DNA from: Linepithema humile | Taxonomy: Eukaryota > Arthropoda > Insecta > Hymenoptera > Formicidae | Direction of reading: 5' to 3' | Assembly (NCBI RefSeq): GCF_040581485.1 | Contig: NC_090128.1 | Location: 17,662,931 to 17,726,930 of the forward strand | Length of the DNA stretch: 64,000 bases | Shown: piece by piece, positions 1 to 12,439 of the stretch | Numbering within the stretch: position 1 is the stretch's first letter | How the letters are laid out: each line of letters opens with the position of its first letter | The notes under the pieces: model-generated | What the model was told of the DNA's origin: nothing | Seen by the model: the letters and a program-made list of their open reading frames with translations, nothing else | Database searches by the model: none | Program-made: the position numbers and the translations under genes

Positions 1-315
1 ATGATCATTTTTAATTACAATTAAATGCTACTATTATGTTGTCATATTTCTAGACGAATTTTATTTGGCGACATATGTTATGCATGATTGTGACATCTAT
101 TGCACATAATTGCAGCATTTAATTCCCAGCAAACTAATATGTATCTGTTACATAACTCCAAGAGCACATTTAGAGAACAAAGTAATATTTCTATAATTAT
201 GTATATAACTTATAACATTTCTCTTAAATGATAATATGGCGTATGTATTACTCTTGATACATATCACTTATGTAACATTCTGTATTTCTTAATAATATCA
301 CAAATCTTATCTTAT
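1..315. other. AT-rich flank, no gene seen
   Basis: AT-rich sequence with no supportable coding region. Near position 125 it carries the decamer CCCAGCAAAC, which recurs near 6208, with a one-base variant near 6027 and an inverted part-match near 5704. It is probably decayed repeat sequence. Confidence 0.5.
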
Positions 316-319
316 AGAT

Positions 320-1070
320 GGAGCATTCTGTATGAAGTGATCCAACTAAATTTTCAAAGTTTTATCATTTGGTTCGTCACGTCCAACTTTAAACATCGAT
401 AAATTTTAGTAAATTGCTCCGATTTTAAGAAGTAAATAGTGGTTTTAAAAGATCTTTTTACGTCCTTTAAGTTTATAAAAAAAAAGTCAGCTTTTTAAAA
501 AATTAAAATTTATTTAAAATTTTTGAAGAACAAAATAAAAATTGTTTTTTCTCAAATTTCGACATCTTCGATTTTTTTCAAAATATCTTTTAAAAAAAGT
601 AGAAATCTTTCCCTTTAAAACAAGACCAAGTTCAAAATGGGCAGATTTTTTGTTCTTAAGATATAATCCGTTTTAGAACCAAGCGCGTCATCCATGGTGC
701 AGCTCACGCGCTGTTGCAACTTTCGTAACTAAGGAGCGCAATATTATTTATTTTTTCTATTTCATTTGTTTATAATAAAATATCGTGCTCCTTAGTTTTT
801 ACAAAAGTTGAAACTAAATGATAGCACTGCTATAAAAATGAATACTGCATTAAATTAGTGGAATATCATATTATAATTATTAGTGACTGATTTTCTGATA
901 TGATTTATGTGATCTCTTTCAGTATTATATTAGGAGTTTTTTTATTACATTGTAAGTTTAGCATTTACTTTCGGTTCCACTCCACTTTGAATTTCGACTT
1001 GAATTAATTTGATTTTTATTTTAGCACGTCCTTGGATTCTGAGTTTTATACATTTTTGTTAAATAAGTCA
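320..1070. repeat. Left long terminal inverted repeat
   Basis: Pairs with 3180-3934 over nearly its full length with scattered substitutions and small indels. The inner edge lies about 10 bases before the first transposase ATG at 1081, so the left TIR probably holds the promoter. Confidence 0.85.
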
Positions 1071-1080
1071 TAGTGCAATT

Positions 1081-2995
1081 ATGGCAACACAGATAAAAGC
1101 CTGGGCTGATCGATGCTTTAATCCTTTAAAAAAAAAAGGTCATGGAAAAGGATCTGATTTAAGAAACATTTCTAAAGCTTCTTTCTTAAAGCTTCTAGGC
1201 AATGTTCCAGTGAATGCAAAATTGTGCATATCTTGTAGAAAAGAATTACAGACGTTTCAAAAACTCCCTGTCTTACAATCAGTGAATCATACACAAGCTG
1301 TGAACATTGATATTGACAACCACGATATTTTGCATAAAGATTTCGATTTCATTGATAATACAGAAGATGTAAAAGATTTAGATTTTTCGTTACCTCCAGC
1401 ATTAAAAAAACCAAATTTGCAATGTGACAACGAGTATAACAGCTGTTCAAATCCTGGAGCAACTTAAGAATAAGTTTCGGAAATCCGCAAGTAGTTCGGA
1501 GAAACTGTTACTTCTCACTCTCGCACCCACATCATGAAGCCAAAAGAAATTAGCAATCGAATTTGGCACTTCTGAACGTCAGGCTCGAAAAGCGAAAGAA
1601 TTAGTATCTAAACATGGAATTTTAACTTTACCAAATCCAAAAATAGGAGGAAGAAAACTATCTGTTGAAACAGAATCTATTGTTAAAGCATTTTATGAAG
1701 ACGATGAAAACAGTAGGCTACTGCCTAGAATGAAAGATTTCGTTTCAGTGAAGAAAGAAGACGGATCCCGTGAACGCATTCAAAAGAGACTAGTGCTATG
1801 CAATATTTCTGAATTATATGCAAAATTTAAGATGCAATATTCTGATATAAAAATTGGCTTCTCAAAATTTGCTGAACTTAGGCCACGTCAGTGTGTACTT
1901 GCTGGAAGCAGCGGAACACATACTGTTTGTGTGTGTGTGCACCATGAGAACGTTAATCTCATGTTGGATGCGATCAAACTAGAGAAAATAATTGAGAATA
2001 CCAAACTACCTTTAAAAACTTATTACGACTGTCTAAAATGTATTATGTGCAATGTCCCTTCTTCTTCATGCCACCTTGGAGAATGTGAATTATGTCCTAA
2101 TAAAGAAAATATTAAAAATCATTTGAAAATAGTGTTAGAAGACCATTTCATTGAAAAAGTGGAGTTTCAAGTTTGGCAGCAAACGGACAGAAGTACTTTG
2201 AAAATTAAAGTAGCTGACATTGAAGATTTTCTTGAACAATTCTGTAATCTTTTGATAAAACTTAAACCGCATGATTTTGTGGCAAAAGCACAGTCATCAT
2301 TTCTAATTGAATTAAAAAAAAATTTAATAGAAAATCAGATTATAATGCAGTTTGACTTTGCGGAAAATTATGCATTTATCGTTCAGAATACAGCGCAATC
2401 ATTTCACTGGAACAACAATCAGTGCTCAATTTTCACCGTAGTCTTGTATTATAAAGAACAGAAAGAGCTAAAACACCGCAATATTGTCATTTTGTCCGAC
2501 AGTTTAAAAGCACGACACGACCGCTGTCTATGAGTTTCAAAAAATAATTATTACTTATTAAAGGAAAACTTTACTCCAACAAAAATATTTTACTTTACAG
2601 ACGGTGCTGCTCAACATTTTAAAAACAAGTACAATTTCATTAATCTACTTTCACACAAAAACGATTTTGATATTGCTGCAGAATGGCACTTTCATGCCAC
2701 AGCTCACGGCAAAGGTCCATGTGATGGAATAGGTGGAAACTTAAAAAGACTTGCTGCACGAGCTAGTCTACAAGTATCAGCAAAAATCCTATTTTAACTC
2801 CTGAAGCTTTATATCAATGGGCAAAAAAAAATTTGGATAGAACTATCATTTTTTTTAGTTCTAAAGCAGATCAATTGGTGACAGCTGAAGTGCTGAAAAA
2901 TAGATTTACGAAAGCAATGACAGTGCCACAGACACAAAAATATCAGTGTTATTCCTGCTGATGACAAAACGCTCAAATTTAAAAGATATTCCTCA
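1081..2995 (+). pseudogene. Broken transposase of the 320-3934 element
   Basis: Open segments at 1081-1467 (128 aa), about 1520-1729 in a shifted frame, 1730-2533 (267 aa) and about 2583-2797 together read as one decayed protein. The first segment has a cysteine pair (CISC) after a basic N-terminus. A helix-rich stretch follows (FGTSERQARKAKELVSKHG). A catalytic-like Asp lies in FDFAENYAF and another in FTDGAAQHFKNKY, and a conserved-looking block HGKGPCDGIGG follows. These blocks recall a family of insect and cnidarian transposase-like proteins known to me only as uncharacterised. Several frameshifts and stops separate the parts, so the gene is dead. Residue roles are inferred. Confidence 0.7.
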
Positions 2996-3179
2996 GCAAC
3001 AGAGAATGATGTTTTTCCTAAAATAAAGGCAAAAAAATATAAAAATTAAAAGCAAATATAAGTTAATTAATATAATTCTTGTTTTTTAAATTCCACCTTG
3101 TTTTTATTAACGATTTATTTTGACTTTTTTTTTTGGTTAGTAAATGACTTATACTATGACTATGACTATGACTATGACT

Positions 3180-3934
3180 GTAACTTATTTAACAAAAATG
3201 TATAAAACTCAGAATCCAAGGACGTGCTAAAATAAAAATCAAATTAATTCAAGTCAAAATTCAAAGTGGAGTGGAACCGAAAGTAAATGCTAAACTTACA
3301 ATGTAATCAAAAAACTCCTAATATAATACTCAAAGAGATCACATAAATCAAATCAGAAAATCAGTCACTAATAATTATAATATGATATTCCACTAATTTA
3401 ATGCAGTATTCATTTTTATAGCAGTGCTATCATTTAATTGCAACTTTTGTAAAAACTAAAGAGCACGACATTTTATTATAAACAAATAAAATAGAAAAAA
3501 TAAATAATATTGCGCTCCTTAGTTACGAAAGTTGCAACAGCGCGTGAGCTGCACCATGGATGACGCGCTTAGTCTTAAAACGGATTATATCTTAAGAACA
3601 AAAAATCTGCCCATTTTGAACTTGGTCTCGTTTTAAAGATTTCTACTTTTTTTAAAAAATATTTTGAAAAAAATCGAAGATGTCGAAATTTGAGAAGAAA
3701 CGATTTTTATTCTTCAAAAAACAATTTTTGCTTCAAAAATTTTAAATAAATTTTAACTTTTTTAAAAAGCTGACTTTATAAATTTAAAGGGCGTAAAAAG
3801 ATCTTTTAAAACCACTATTTACTTCTTAAAATCGGAGCAATTTACTAAAATTTATCGATGTTTAAAGTTGGACGTGACGAACCAAATGATAAAACTTTGA
3901 AAGTTTAGTTGGATCACTTCATACAGAATGCCCC
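3180..3934. repeat. Right long terminal inverted repeat
   Basis: Reverse complement of 320-1070. Shared landmarks include CACGTCCTTGGATTCTGAG (left) and the block around GCGCTCCTTAGTTACGAAAG (right orientation). Confidence 0.85.
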
Positions 3935-3938
3935 AGAT

Positions 3939-4908
3939 ATGTCTTTGTAATGTTATTATAGATACGTAACCAATATAATATTTTTTTCGCAACGCGTATG
4001 CGCGAGTCACATGTCATTATACTCATTGAATCATTATATTCATCTTCACTTTTATTCTCGTAGTGTTCGTACTTGCCATAATTCCGTTACACTCGGACAC
4101 GAGAGTTTGGCAATCAGTGGCCATTTTGTGTATAGCAATTGATCAAAATGGAAGAATCGATAGAGTCCTTTGATTGAGATCTACGTACAAGTTCAAGAAA
4201 TTGTTTGATAATATCAAGAGAGTTCAACAAAAACAAGAACGTTTTGTGCTAAATAATCATCTAGGTTATTAAAGACACTCAAACTAATTTCGAAAACTGT
4301 ATACTATAATAAAAGTGTAGCATACATATTACAAACTTGTTTGAAAATATATATGATATACGTATATGTTATATTATTTAATATTAAGATATGTAAAATA
4401 TTTAGATATGTACATGTTACATAATATAAAGATCTGATACATATATATAATATCTAAAGTTGCTGACATAGAGCTATACATGAATGTATCTTTTACCTGT
4501 ACATATAATATTACTTGTAATATTCGTAATATTACAGATACATATGTAAAGAAAATATATTTTCTTCAACCATTCCCGCGCTCTCTCGAGCGTCGGTGTA
4601 GTAGACCGCAACATGCACGGCTTATCATACGACGCGGATTGACACAGGTGGAGCATCGTTAAAGTGAAGTTAACCTAAAGACTCTACTGTGTTCAATTAA
4701 CAGATCTAAACACTTGTAATTAGGAGTGATTGACGGTCTACGGACATTAAATGTCGTTTCTTTTATTACAGGTGAGACCTTGTAAATACCAAGCTAAAAA
4801 CTTGTAAATAATAAAATACTACTTTTATTACAGAAACTCAATTAAGTTCTGATTGTTGATGTCATACCTCCCCCTAATCACCAAAATACCTTAATAATAT
4901 AAAATATA
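3939..4908. other. AT-rich spacer, no gene seen
   Basis: Mostly AT-rich, with short self-complementary runs of TAATATTAC type near 4508-4540 and a GC-richer patch near 4565-4660. The 60-codon open frames on both strands across 4474-4662 lack any recognisable feature and I do not call them genes. Confidence 0.5.
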
Positions 4909-5679
4909 TAATATAATAGAAAGGCATAGAGAGCCGTCGCGGGATGTTAGTGCGAAATTATAATTTTTCTTAAAGAAATTAATTTGTTAGTCTACGTGAG
5001 ACAGTTAAATTTGTACACCGATCTCTGGTTCAAGATACTTAAAGTGTACGAAAATTTTAGTACATTGTTCTCACATATGGAGAATCAGTATGTACTGATA
5101 GGAATTATTAGAAAGAAGGAAATAGAGAAAAAATATCAGGGCGCGAGTGGCTAAGCCGGGCTCTCTATGCCTTTCTATTATATTAATTGATTGTTGTCAT
5201 TTGAGCCATTCCTTTATATGTGTTAAATTGTTTTAAATCACGCGGGCATTATGACGCGTTTATGTCCTACAAATTTGTTGATTTCCTAAACTAAGAGAAA
5301 TAAATGTTAGAAGCGTGGGGTCTGAGTAGTTTAGTGGTCAGAACATTCGCCCGGCAAGCGGAAGACCCGGGTTCAATTCCCGGCTTAGCCACTCGCGCCC
5401 TGATATTTTTTCTCTATTCCCTTCTTTCTAATAATTCCTATCAGTACATACTGATTCTCCATATGTGAGAACAATGTACTAAAATTTTCGTACACTTTAA
5501 GTATCTCGAACCAGAGATCGGTGTACAAATTTAACTGTCTCACGTAGACTAACAAATTAATTTCTTTAAGAAAAATTATAATTTCGCACTAACATCCCGC
5601 GACGGCTCTCTATGCCTTTCTATTATATTAATTGATTGTTATCATTTGAGCCATTCCTTTATATGTGTTAAATTGTTAT
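4909..5679. repeat. tRNA-derived repeat in inverted duplication
   Basis: 4909-5159 is the reverse complement of 5381-5630, with a 221-base spacer. Both arms contain a tRNA 3' end joined to the same non-tRNA body. A second relation is a direct repeat of about 75 bases (5160-5234 and 5605-5679). The simplest reading is two copies of a tRNA-headed SINE in opposite orientation, the minus copy cut off inside its tRNA head. An alternative is a local fold-back rearrangement. Confidence 0.65.
5319..5391 (+). other. tRNA-like head of a SINE (pseudo-tRNA)
   Basis: Has an A-box-like TAGTTTAGTGGTCAG, a B-box GGTTCAATTCC and a good T stem (CCGGG/CCCGG). The anticodon arm TTCGC/GCGGA holds the loop CCGGCAA, giving a nominal GGC (Ala) anticodon. 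The acceptor stem GGTCTGA/CTTAGCC pairs poorly, and position 33 is C rather than U. The sequence continues directly into a repeated body. It is therefore most likely a SINE promoter or pseudo-tRNA, not a working tRNA gene. Confidence 0.6.
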
Positions 5680-6428
5680 AAAATATATAATACATTATAT
5701 GGTTTGCTGGGTTGTGACCATAACAAGTCCATAAAATTAATATCCAATACGGACACAGCTTTGGATAAATATGCTATAATTTTTATATAGTACATACTAT
5801 AATTATGTATCAAAGATGCGTTTAAATGTCTATATGGCTATGTAACAGTTTTTTGGATCGCTCAAAATTCAAACGATTCTGACTAGGCGAATGCACAAAA
5901 GATATATTTAAAAATATTTGTTTTATTTGAGCTGATAATGTAGGTATTTTTTGGAGTTTTTATGTCAAAGATGATAAGTTTGAATAATGTATATTCATCA
6001 TATTCGAAAAAAGTATTGAATCTACCCAGCAAACACAGATATATAACAACTATATTGCCACAATAAAACAGAATGTAACATGTAATGTATCATATATGTT
6101 ATATGTAATATAATTGTTAGTTGTAATTTTTCACTCACGGGCTTATTGCAGTTCTATCACATAAATATCACGCGGTACTAAAATGCCACGTAAGTGTTAT
6201 ATAAAATCCCAGCAAACGCAGCGATGTAATATATATTTTTTTAAAAAAAGGTAAAAAACAGGCGCCAAGTAGTTGTGACACGCTCTTGTCACAACTAAAA
6301 CAAAACCGTATTGTTTTATCTTTCAAAAAAATTGTCGTATATATTAAACCTTCCAAAAAAACCTGTCATATATATTAAAACCTTTAAAAAAAAACTTGTA
6401 TATATTAAAATTTTCAAAAAAGCTTATA
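5680..6428. other. AT-rich spacer with short degenerate repeats
   Basis: No gene seen. It contains copies or near-copies of CCCAGCAAAC (about 6027 and 6208) and the inverted part TTTGCTGGG (about 5702). A small hairpin built on GTTGTGAC/GTCACAAC lies at about 6273-6296. About 6320-6427 holds degenerate tandem units of roughly 36 bases with the core GTATATATTAAA. Confidence 0.5.
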
Positions 6429-7090
6429 CAGGGTGTCCCGCATAAGGTGTACCACCGGGAACTGGGAGGTAGATGGGATTGAAATAAATATAAAAGTCCT
6501 TTACCGTTTTACGATATTCGCAATAATAAACGAGATATTAATTTTTACAATTGGACTAATGAGAGCGCGTCGAGAGAAGCGCTCGAGCCGCTCGAGGTCT
6601 AGCCCGGCCTAGTCTATCATACATTGGCTGCGGGCGGCGCGTTGGAAAGGCAAGAGGGGAAACGCGCCGTGGCTCGGCGCTCAGCTCACGTCTCGCCGCA
6701 CCGCGCCTAACGTCACGCGTCTATGCACGCCGCTACGCACAATCGCGATTACAATATGTATGTTGTATAATAATGACAAATAACTTATTTAGGGAAGAAA
6801 ATAATAAAAGATCGCGAATTTGCGATAAAGTACGATACAATAAAGAAAAAAATTACAATTGTGGATACTGTAATTAAGTTATTTTGTATTTATGCGTTAA
6901 TTTTTTACATTAACACGATTCTGTTACTTTTACTTTATTATGATATTTATTTGTTGTGTACATTTGGTATGAATTTTTTCACAGTGCAAGGAAACGCTAT
7001 CGTTTCCACACCACCTTGAGGTAGATAGCTTGGCGCGTTTTTTTTTTAAAGTGGTTTCCCCAGTAGGCCTAATCCACTCTTCTCACACTT

Positions 7091-8313
7091 CTAATTAAGT
7101 GTATGTTCAAAGTGCCTTCCTTGCATTTGCAAACATACTTCTACTCTCCGAGAAATTTGCCGTGTTGCACGGTGCGCCATATCTGGAGTGATGGTTTGAA
7201 AGGCCGCTATGATTTCATCACGTACCTCATTTTCAGTACCATCACGTTTATGCTCGACTAAAGCTTTGATATAGCCCCAAACGAAATAATCGAGCACGTT
7301 TAAATCTGGCGATCGTGCCGGCCAAACGATCGGACCACCCCGACCGATCCATCTATCCGAAAAACGATCATTTAAAATTTCTCGTACTCTACGAGAATAA
7401 TGTGCGGGAGCTCCATCGTGCTGAAAAATCAGCGTTTCCCGCTCTCGAAGAGGAATGTCCTCCAAAAGAATGGGCAATTCATTTTCCAGAAATTCTGCAT
7501 ATCTTTGTCCATTGAGATGTGCCGGTAAAAAATACGGCCCGATCTGAAAATTTGCCACAGAAACGTTATGGAAACAATGCAATAGAAAAAAATGTCTTTA
7601 TTTGCAAGAATATTTACCACTCTGTTTGCAAATATTCCTGCCCACACATTTATGGACCACCGATATTGGAAGGTGCACTGACGAACAGCTTGCGGATTCT
7701 CCTCTTCCCAAAACAAGAAATTGTGAGAATTGAATACACCATTCGGCGAAAAAGTTGCTTCGTCCGTCCATAAAATGTGATCGGGAAATGAAACATTTCG
7801 CCGACATTGTGCAAGGAATCCTGCGCAAGTTTTATTCATGATTATTATACAGTTAAAAGCGCTATAAATATCAAATAAAAATTAGAATAAAATCATAAAA
7901 ATACCTTCACAGAAATAGATGCGCTGTATTTCATCTCGTGGAAAAAGTTGCTGCACACGTTGAAAATGGAAAGGATGCAATCCATTTTCTTGCAAAACAC
8001 GATGCACTGTGGTTCGTGGTATACCAAGTGCGCGACTTACACGGCGTATAGTATTTTGGGGATTTTCCTCGAACGCACGCAGAATTTGTTCGTCGTTGTT
8101 GACGTGACGACGCAATACCCTGTCACGGTTTTCATGCATCATAACAACTCCTGTTTCTATTGCGCGTAGGAAACACCTCGTTATTGTGTGTCTGCTTGCA
8201 TGCCGACGATTCGGAAATCGCTCCGCGTACAGACGCTCCGCGACACGAGCATTTCCTCTGGCCATACCGTAAAAATAAATCATGTAAGTATACTCTTCCG
8301 TTGTAAAATTTAT
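7091..8313 (-). pseudogene. DD41D mariner transposase (left arm), start codon lost
   Basis: Mirror image of the right-arm gene. Predicted exons are 8313-7905, 7820-7618 and 7543-7091, with the same splice borders and the same catalytic motifs (WTDEATF, HDGAPAHYS, LNVLDYF). The codon matching the right-arm ATG is ATA here. The next in-frame ATG, at 8283, would remove 10 residues before the helix-turn-helix region. It is otherwise nearly identical to the other copy. It could still make a slightly shortened protein, so the pseudogene label rests only on the start change. Confidence 0.65.
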
Positions 8314-8499
8314 TATAAGCGCACTCTAATAATACATTACTAAGAACAGATACGTGCAACAAATGTGAATACGAGAAAAAAACAATATATGACCACAAGA
8401 AAAAAATAATTGAAAATATATTTTCAATTGTTTTTTTCTCGTATTTACATTTGTTGCACGTATCTGTTCTTAGTAATGTATTATTAGAGTGCGCTTATA

Positions 8500-9722
8500 A
8501 TGAATTTTACAACGGAAGAGTATACTTACATGATTTATTTTTACGGTATGGCCAGAGGAAATGCTCGTGTCGCGGAGCGTCTGTACGCGGAGCGATTTCC
8601 GAATCGTCGGCATGCAAGCAGACACACAATAACGAGGTGTTTCCTACGCGCAATAGAAACAGGAGTTGTTATGATGCATGAAAACCGTGACAGGGTATTG
8701 CGTCGTCACGTCAACAACGACGAACAAATTCTGCGTGCGTTCGAGGAAAATCCCCAAAATACTATACGCCGTGTAAGTCGCGCACTTGGTATACCACGAA
8801 CCACAGTGCATCGTGTTTTGCAAGAAAATGGATTGCATCCTTTCCATTTTCAACGTGTGCAGCAACTTTTTCCACGAGATGAAATACAGCGCATCTATTT
8901 CTGTGAAGGTATTTTTATGATTTTATTCTAATTTTTATTTGATATTTATAGCGCTTTTAACTGTATAATAATCATGAATAAAACTTGCGCAGGATTCCTT
9001 GCACAATGTCGGCGAAATGTTTCATTTCCCGATCACATTTTATGGACGGACGAAGCAACTTTTTCGCCGAATGGTGTATTCAATTCTCACAATTTCTTGT
9101 TTTGGGAAGAGGAGAATCCGCAAGCTGTTCGTCAGTGCACCTTCCAATATCGGTGGTCCATAAATGTGTGGGCAGGAATATTTGCAAACAGAGTGGTAAA
9201 TATTCTTGCAAATAAAGACAATTTTTTCTATTGCATTGTTTCCATAACGTTTCTGTGGCAAATTTTCAGATCGGGCCGTATTTTTTACCGGCACATCTCA
9301 ATGGACAAAGATATGCAGAATTTCTGGAAAATGAATTGCCCATTCTTTTGGAGGACATTCCTCTTCGAGAGCGGGAAACGCTGATTTTTCAGCACGATGG
9401 AGCTCCCGCACATTATTCTCGTAGAGTACGAGAAATTTTAAATGATCGTTTTTCGGATAGATGGATCGGTCGGGGTGGTCCGATCGTTTGGCCGGCACGA
9501 TCGCCAGATTTAAACGTGCTCGATTATTTCGTTTGGGGCTATATCAAAGCTTTAGTCGAGCATAAACGTGATGGTACTGAAAATGAGGTACGTGATGAAA
9601 TCATAGCGGCCTTTCAAACCATCACTCCAGATATGGCGCACCGTGCAACACGGCAAATTTCTCGGAGAGTAGAAGTATGTTTGCAAATGCAAGGAAGGCA
9701 CTTTGAACATACACTTAATTAG
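8500..9722 (+). CDS. DD41D mariner transposase, two short introns (right arm)
   Basis: Predicted exons are 8500-8908, 8993-9195 and 9270-9722, joined at GT/AG borders in frame to give 354 aa. Unspliced, the frame breaks at both introns. An N-terminal helix-turn-helix region (about residues 1-110) should bind the element ends. The RNase H-like catalytic core shows WTDEATF (Asp156), HDGAPAHYS (Asp247) and PDLNVLDYF (Asp289), with 41 residues between the last two acids. This is the DD41D spacing of rosa-like mariners. The ATG at 8500 is chosen because it precedes the conserved N-terminus. The catalytic residues are intact, so this copy could be functional if splicing is as inferred. It acts in the nucleus on the CAGGGTGT termini. 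Confidence 0.8.
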
Positions 9723-10381
9723 AAGTGTGAGAAGAGTGGATTAGGCCTACTGGGGAAACCACTTAAAAAAAAAACGCGCCAAGCTATCTACCTCAAGGTG
9801 GTGTGGAAACGATAGCGTTTCCTTGCACTGTGAAAAAATTCATACCAAATGTACACAACAAATAAATATCATAATAAAGTAAAAGTAACAGAATCGTGTT
9901 AATGTAAAAAATTAACGCATAAATACAAAATAACTTAATTACAGTATCCACAATTGTAATTTTTTTCTTTATTGTATCGTACTTTATCGCAAATTCGCGA
10001 TCTTTTATTATTTTCTTCCCTAAATAAGTTATTTGTCATTATTATACAACATACATATTGTAATCGCGATTGTGCGTAGCGGCATAGACGCGTGACGTTA
10101 GGCGCGGTGCGGCGAGACGTGAGCTGAGCGCCGAGCCACGGCGCGTTTCCCCTCTTGCCTTTCCAACGCGCCGCCCGCAGCCAATGTATGATAGACTAGG
10201 CCGGGCTAGACCTCGAGCGGCTCGAGCGCTTCTCTCGACGCGCTCTCATTAGTCCAATTGTAAAAATTAATATCTCGTTTATTATTGCGAATATCGTAAA
10301 ACGGTAAAGGACTTTTATATTTATTTCAATCCCATCTACCTCCCAGTTCCCGGTGGTACACCTTATGCGGGACACCCTGTA

Positions 10382-10531
10382 TATACTTTCTGTAACAAAA
10401 TATGATATCAGGAAATGGCACCAAGTGGGACTAAAAAACTATGAAAAAAGTTGTACACTATTTCTATAAAACTCTTTTATAAAACTCTTGTACATAAAGC
10501 TATCGTATATATAACTAACTATATTATATAC
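10382..10531. other. AT-rich spacer
   Basis: Short AT-rich stretch between the mariner palindrome and the next foldback. Nothing else seen. Confidence 0.4.
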
Positions 10532-11012
10532 TATATTTTACCATATTTTACATATACTATACTATATTATACTAAATACTATATATATTATAAAGAAATA
10601 AATACATAAATAAAAAAATAAAAAATTAAAATAAAAAAATTTTTTTTTAAATATTTAAAAAATAAAAATATTTAATTAAAAAATAAACAAATAGAAAAAA
10701 TTTAATCAAAATAGAAAGATGTTTATTAAAAAACGCAAAAAAACTTGGCGCTGCTACACCACAAAGTATTATAAAGCAATGAAATTAACATGTAGTTTAC
10801 TGTAGCAGCGTCAAGTTTTTTTGCGTTTTTTAATAAATCTTTTTATTTTTATTAAATTTTTTATATTTTTTTATTTTTTAATTAAATATTTGTGTTTTTT
10901 AAATATTAAAAAAAATTTTTTAATTTTAATTTTTTGTTTTTTATTTATGTATTTATTTTTTTATAATATATATAGTATTTAATATAATATATGTAAAATA
11001 TGGTAAAATATA
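10532..11012. repeat. AT-rich foldback element (MITE-like)
   Basis: Long imperfect inverted repeat. The outer ends pair as TATATTTTACCATATTTTAC with its complement, and the inner stem contains TTGGCGCTGCTACA / TGTAGCAGCGTCAA around a ~45-base loop. There is no coding capacity. It resembles a MITE or other foldback repeat, but no convincing target duplication was found. Confidence 0.65.
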
Positions 11013-12400
<1,388 letters not shown>

Positions 12401-12439
12401 TCTCTCTCTCTTCCTCTCTCTCTCTCTCTCTCCTTTTCC

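Larger units (their letters stand above)
320..3934 (+). mobile_element. DNA transposon with ~750-bp TIRs and AGAT target duplication
   Basis: A complete cut-and-paste type element. The ends are inverted copies: about 320-1070 matches the reverse complement of about 3180-3934, starting GGAGCATTCTG on the left and GGGGCATTCTG on the right. The 4-bp direct repeat AGAT flanks it (316-319 and 3935-3938). The interior carries a broken transposase on the plus strand. The superfamily is not firmly recognised. Sola elements make 4-bp duplications and would fit, but that is a suggestion only. A small tandem TATGAC repeat sits near 3152-3178, beside the right TIR. Confidence 0.85.
6429..10379. mobile_element. 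Palindromic DD41D mariner composite (foldback)
   Basis: Two DD41D mariner copies lie head to head. 6429-8386 is the reverse complement of 8427-10379 apart from a few substitutions and small indels, separated by a 40-base spacer. Outer ends read CAGGGTGTCCCGCATAA, and both are followed outward by TA (6427-6428 and 10380-10381), the mariner target duplication. The whole 3951-bp palindrome therefore looks like one transposed unit built from two 3' ends. No separate 5' TIR is visible at the centre. The arms differ at several sites, for example a 5-base length difference around 6725-6735 and extra spacer bases, which argues against a pure assembly fold. Confidence 0.85.

Noticed and set aside
5319..5391. 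Functional tRNA-Ala gene
   Set aside because: The acceptor stem pairs poorly, position 33 is not U, and the sequence is part of a repeated unit present in inverted copy.
6429..10379. Pure assembly artefact (hairpin read-through)
   Set aside because: The arms differ at several sites and the unit has TA at both outer ends. Still worth confirming with reads.
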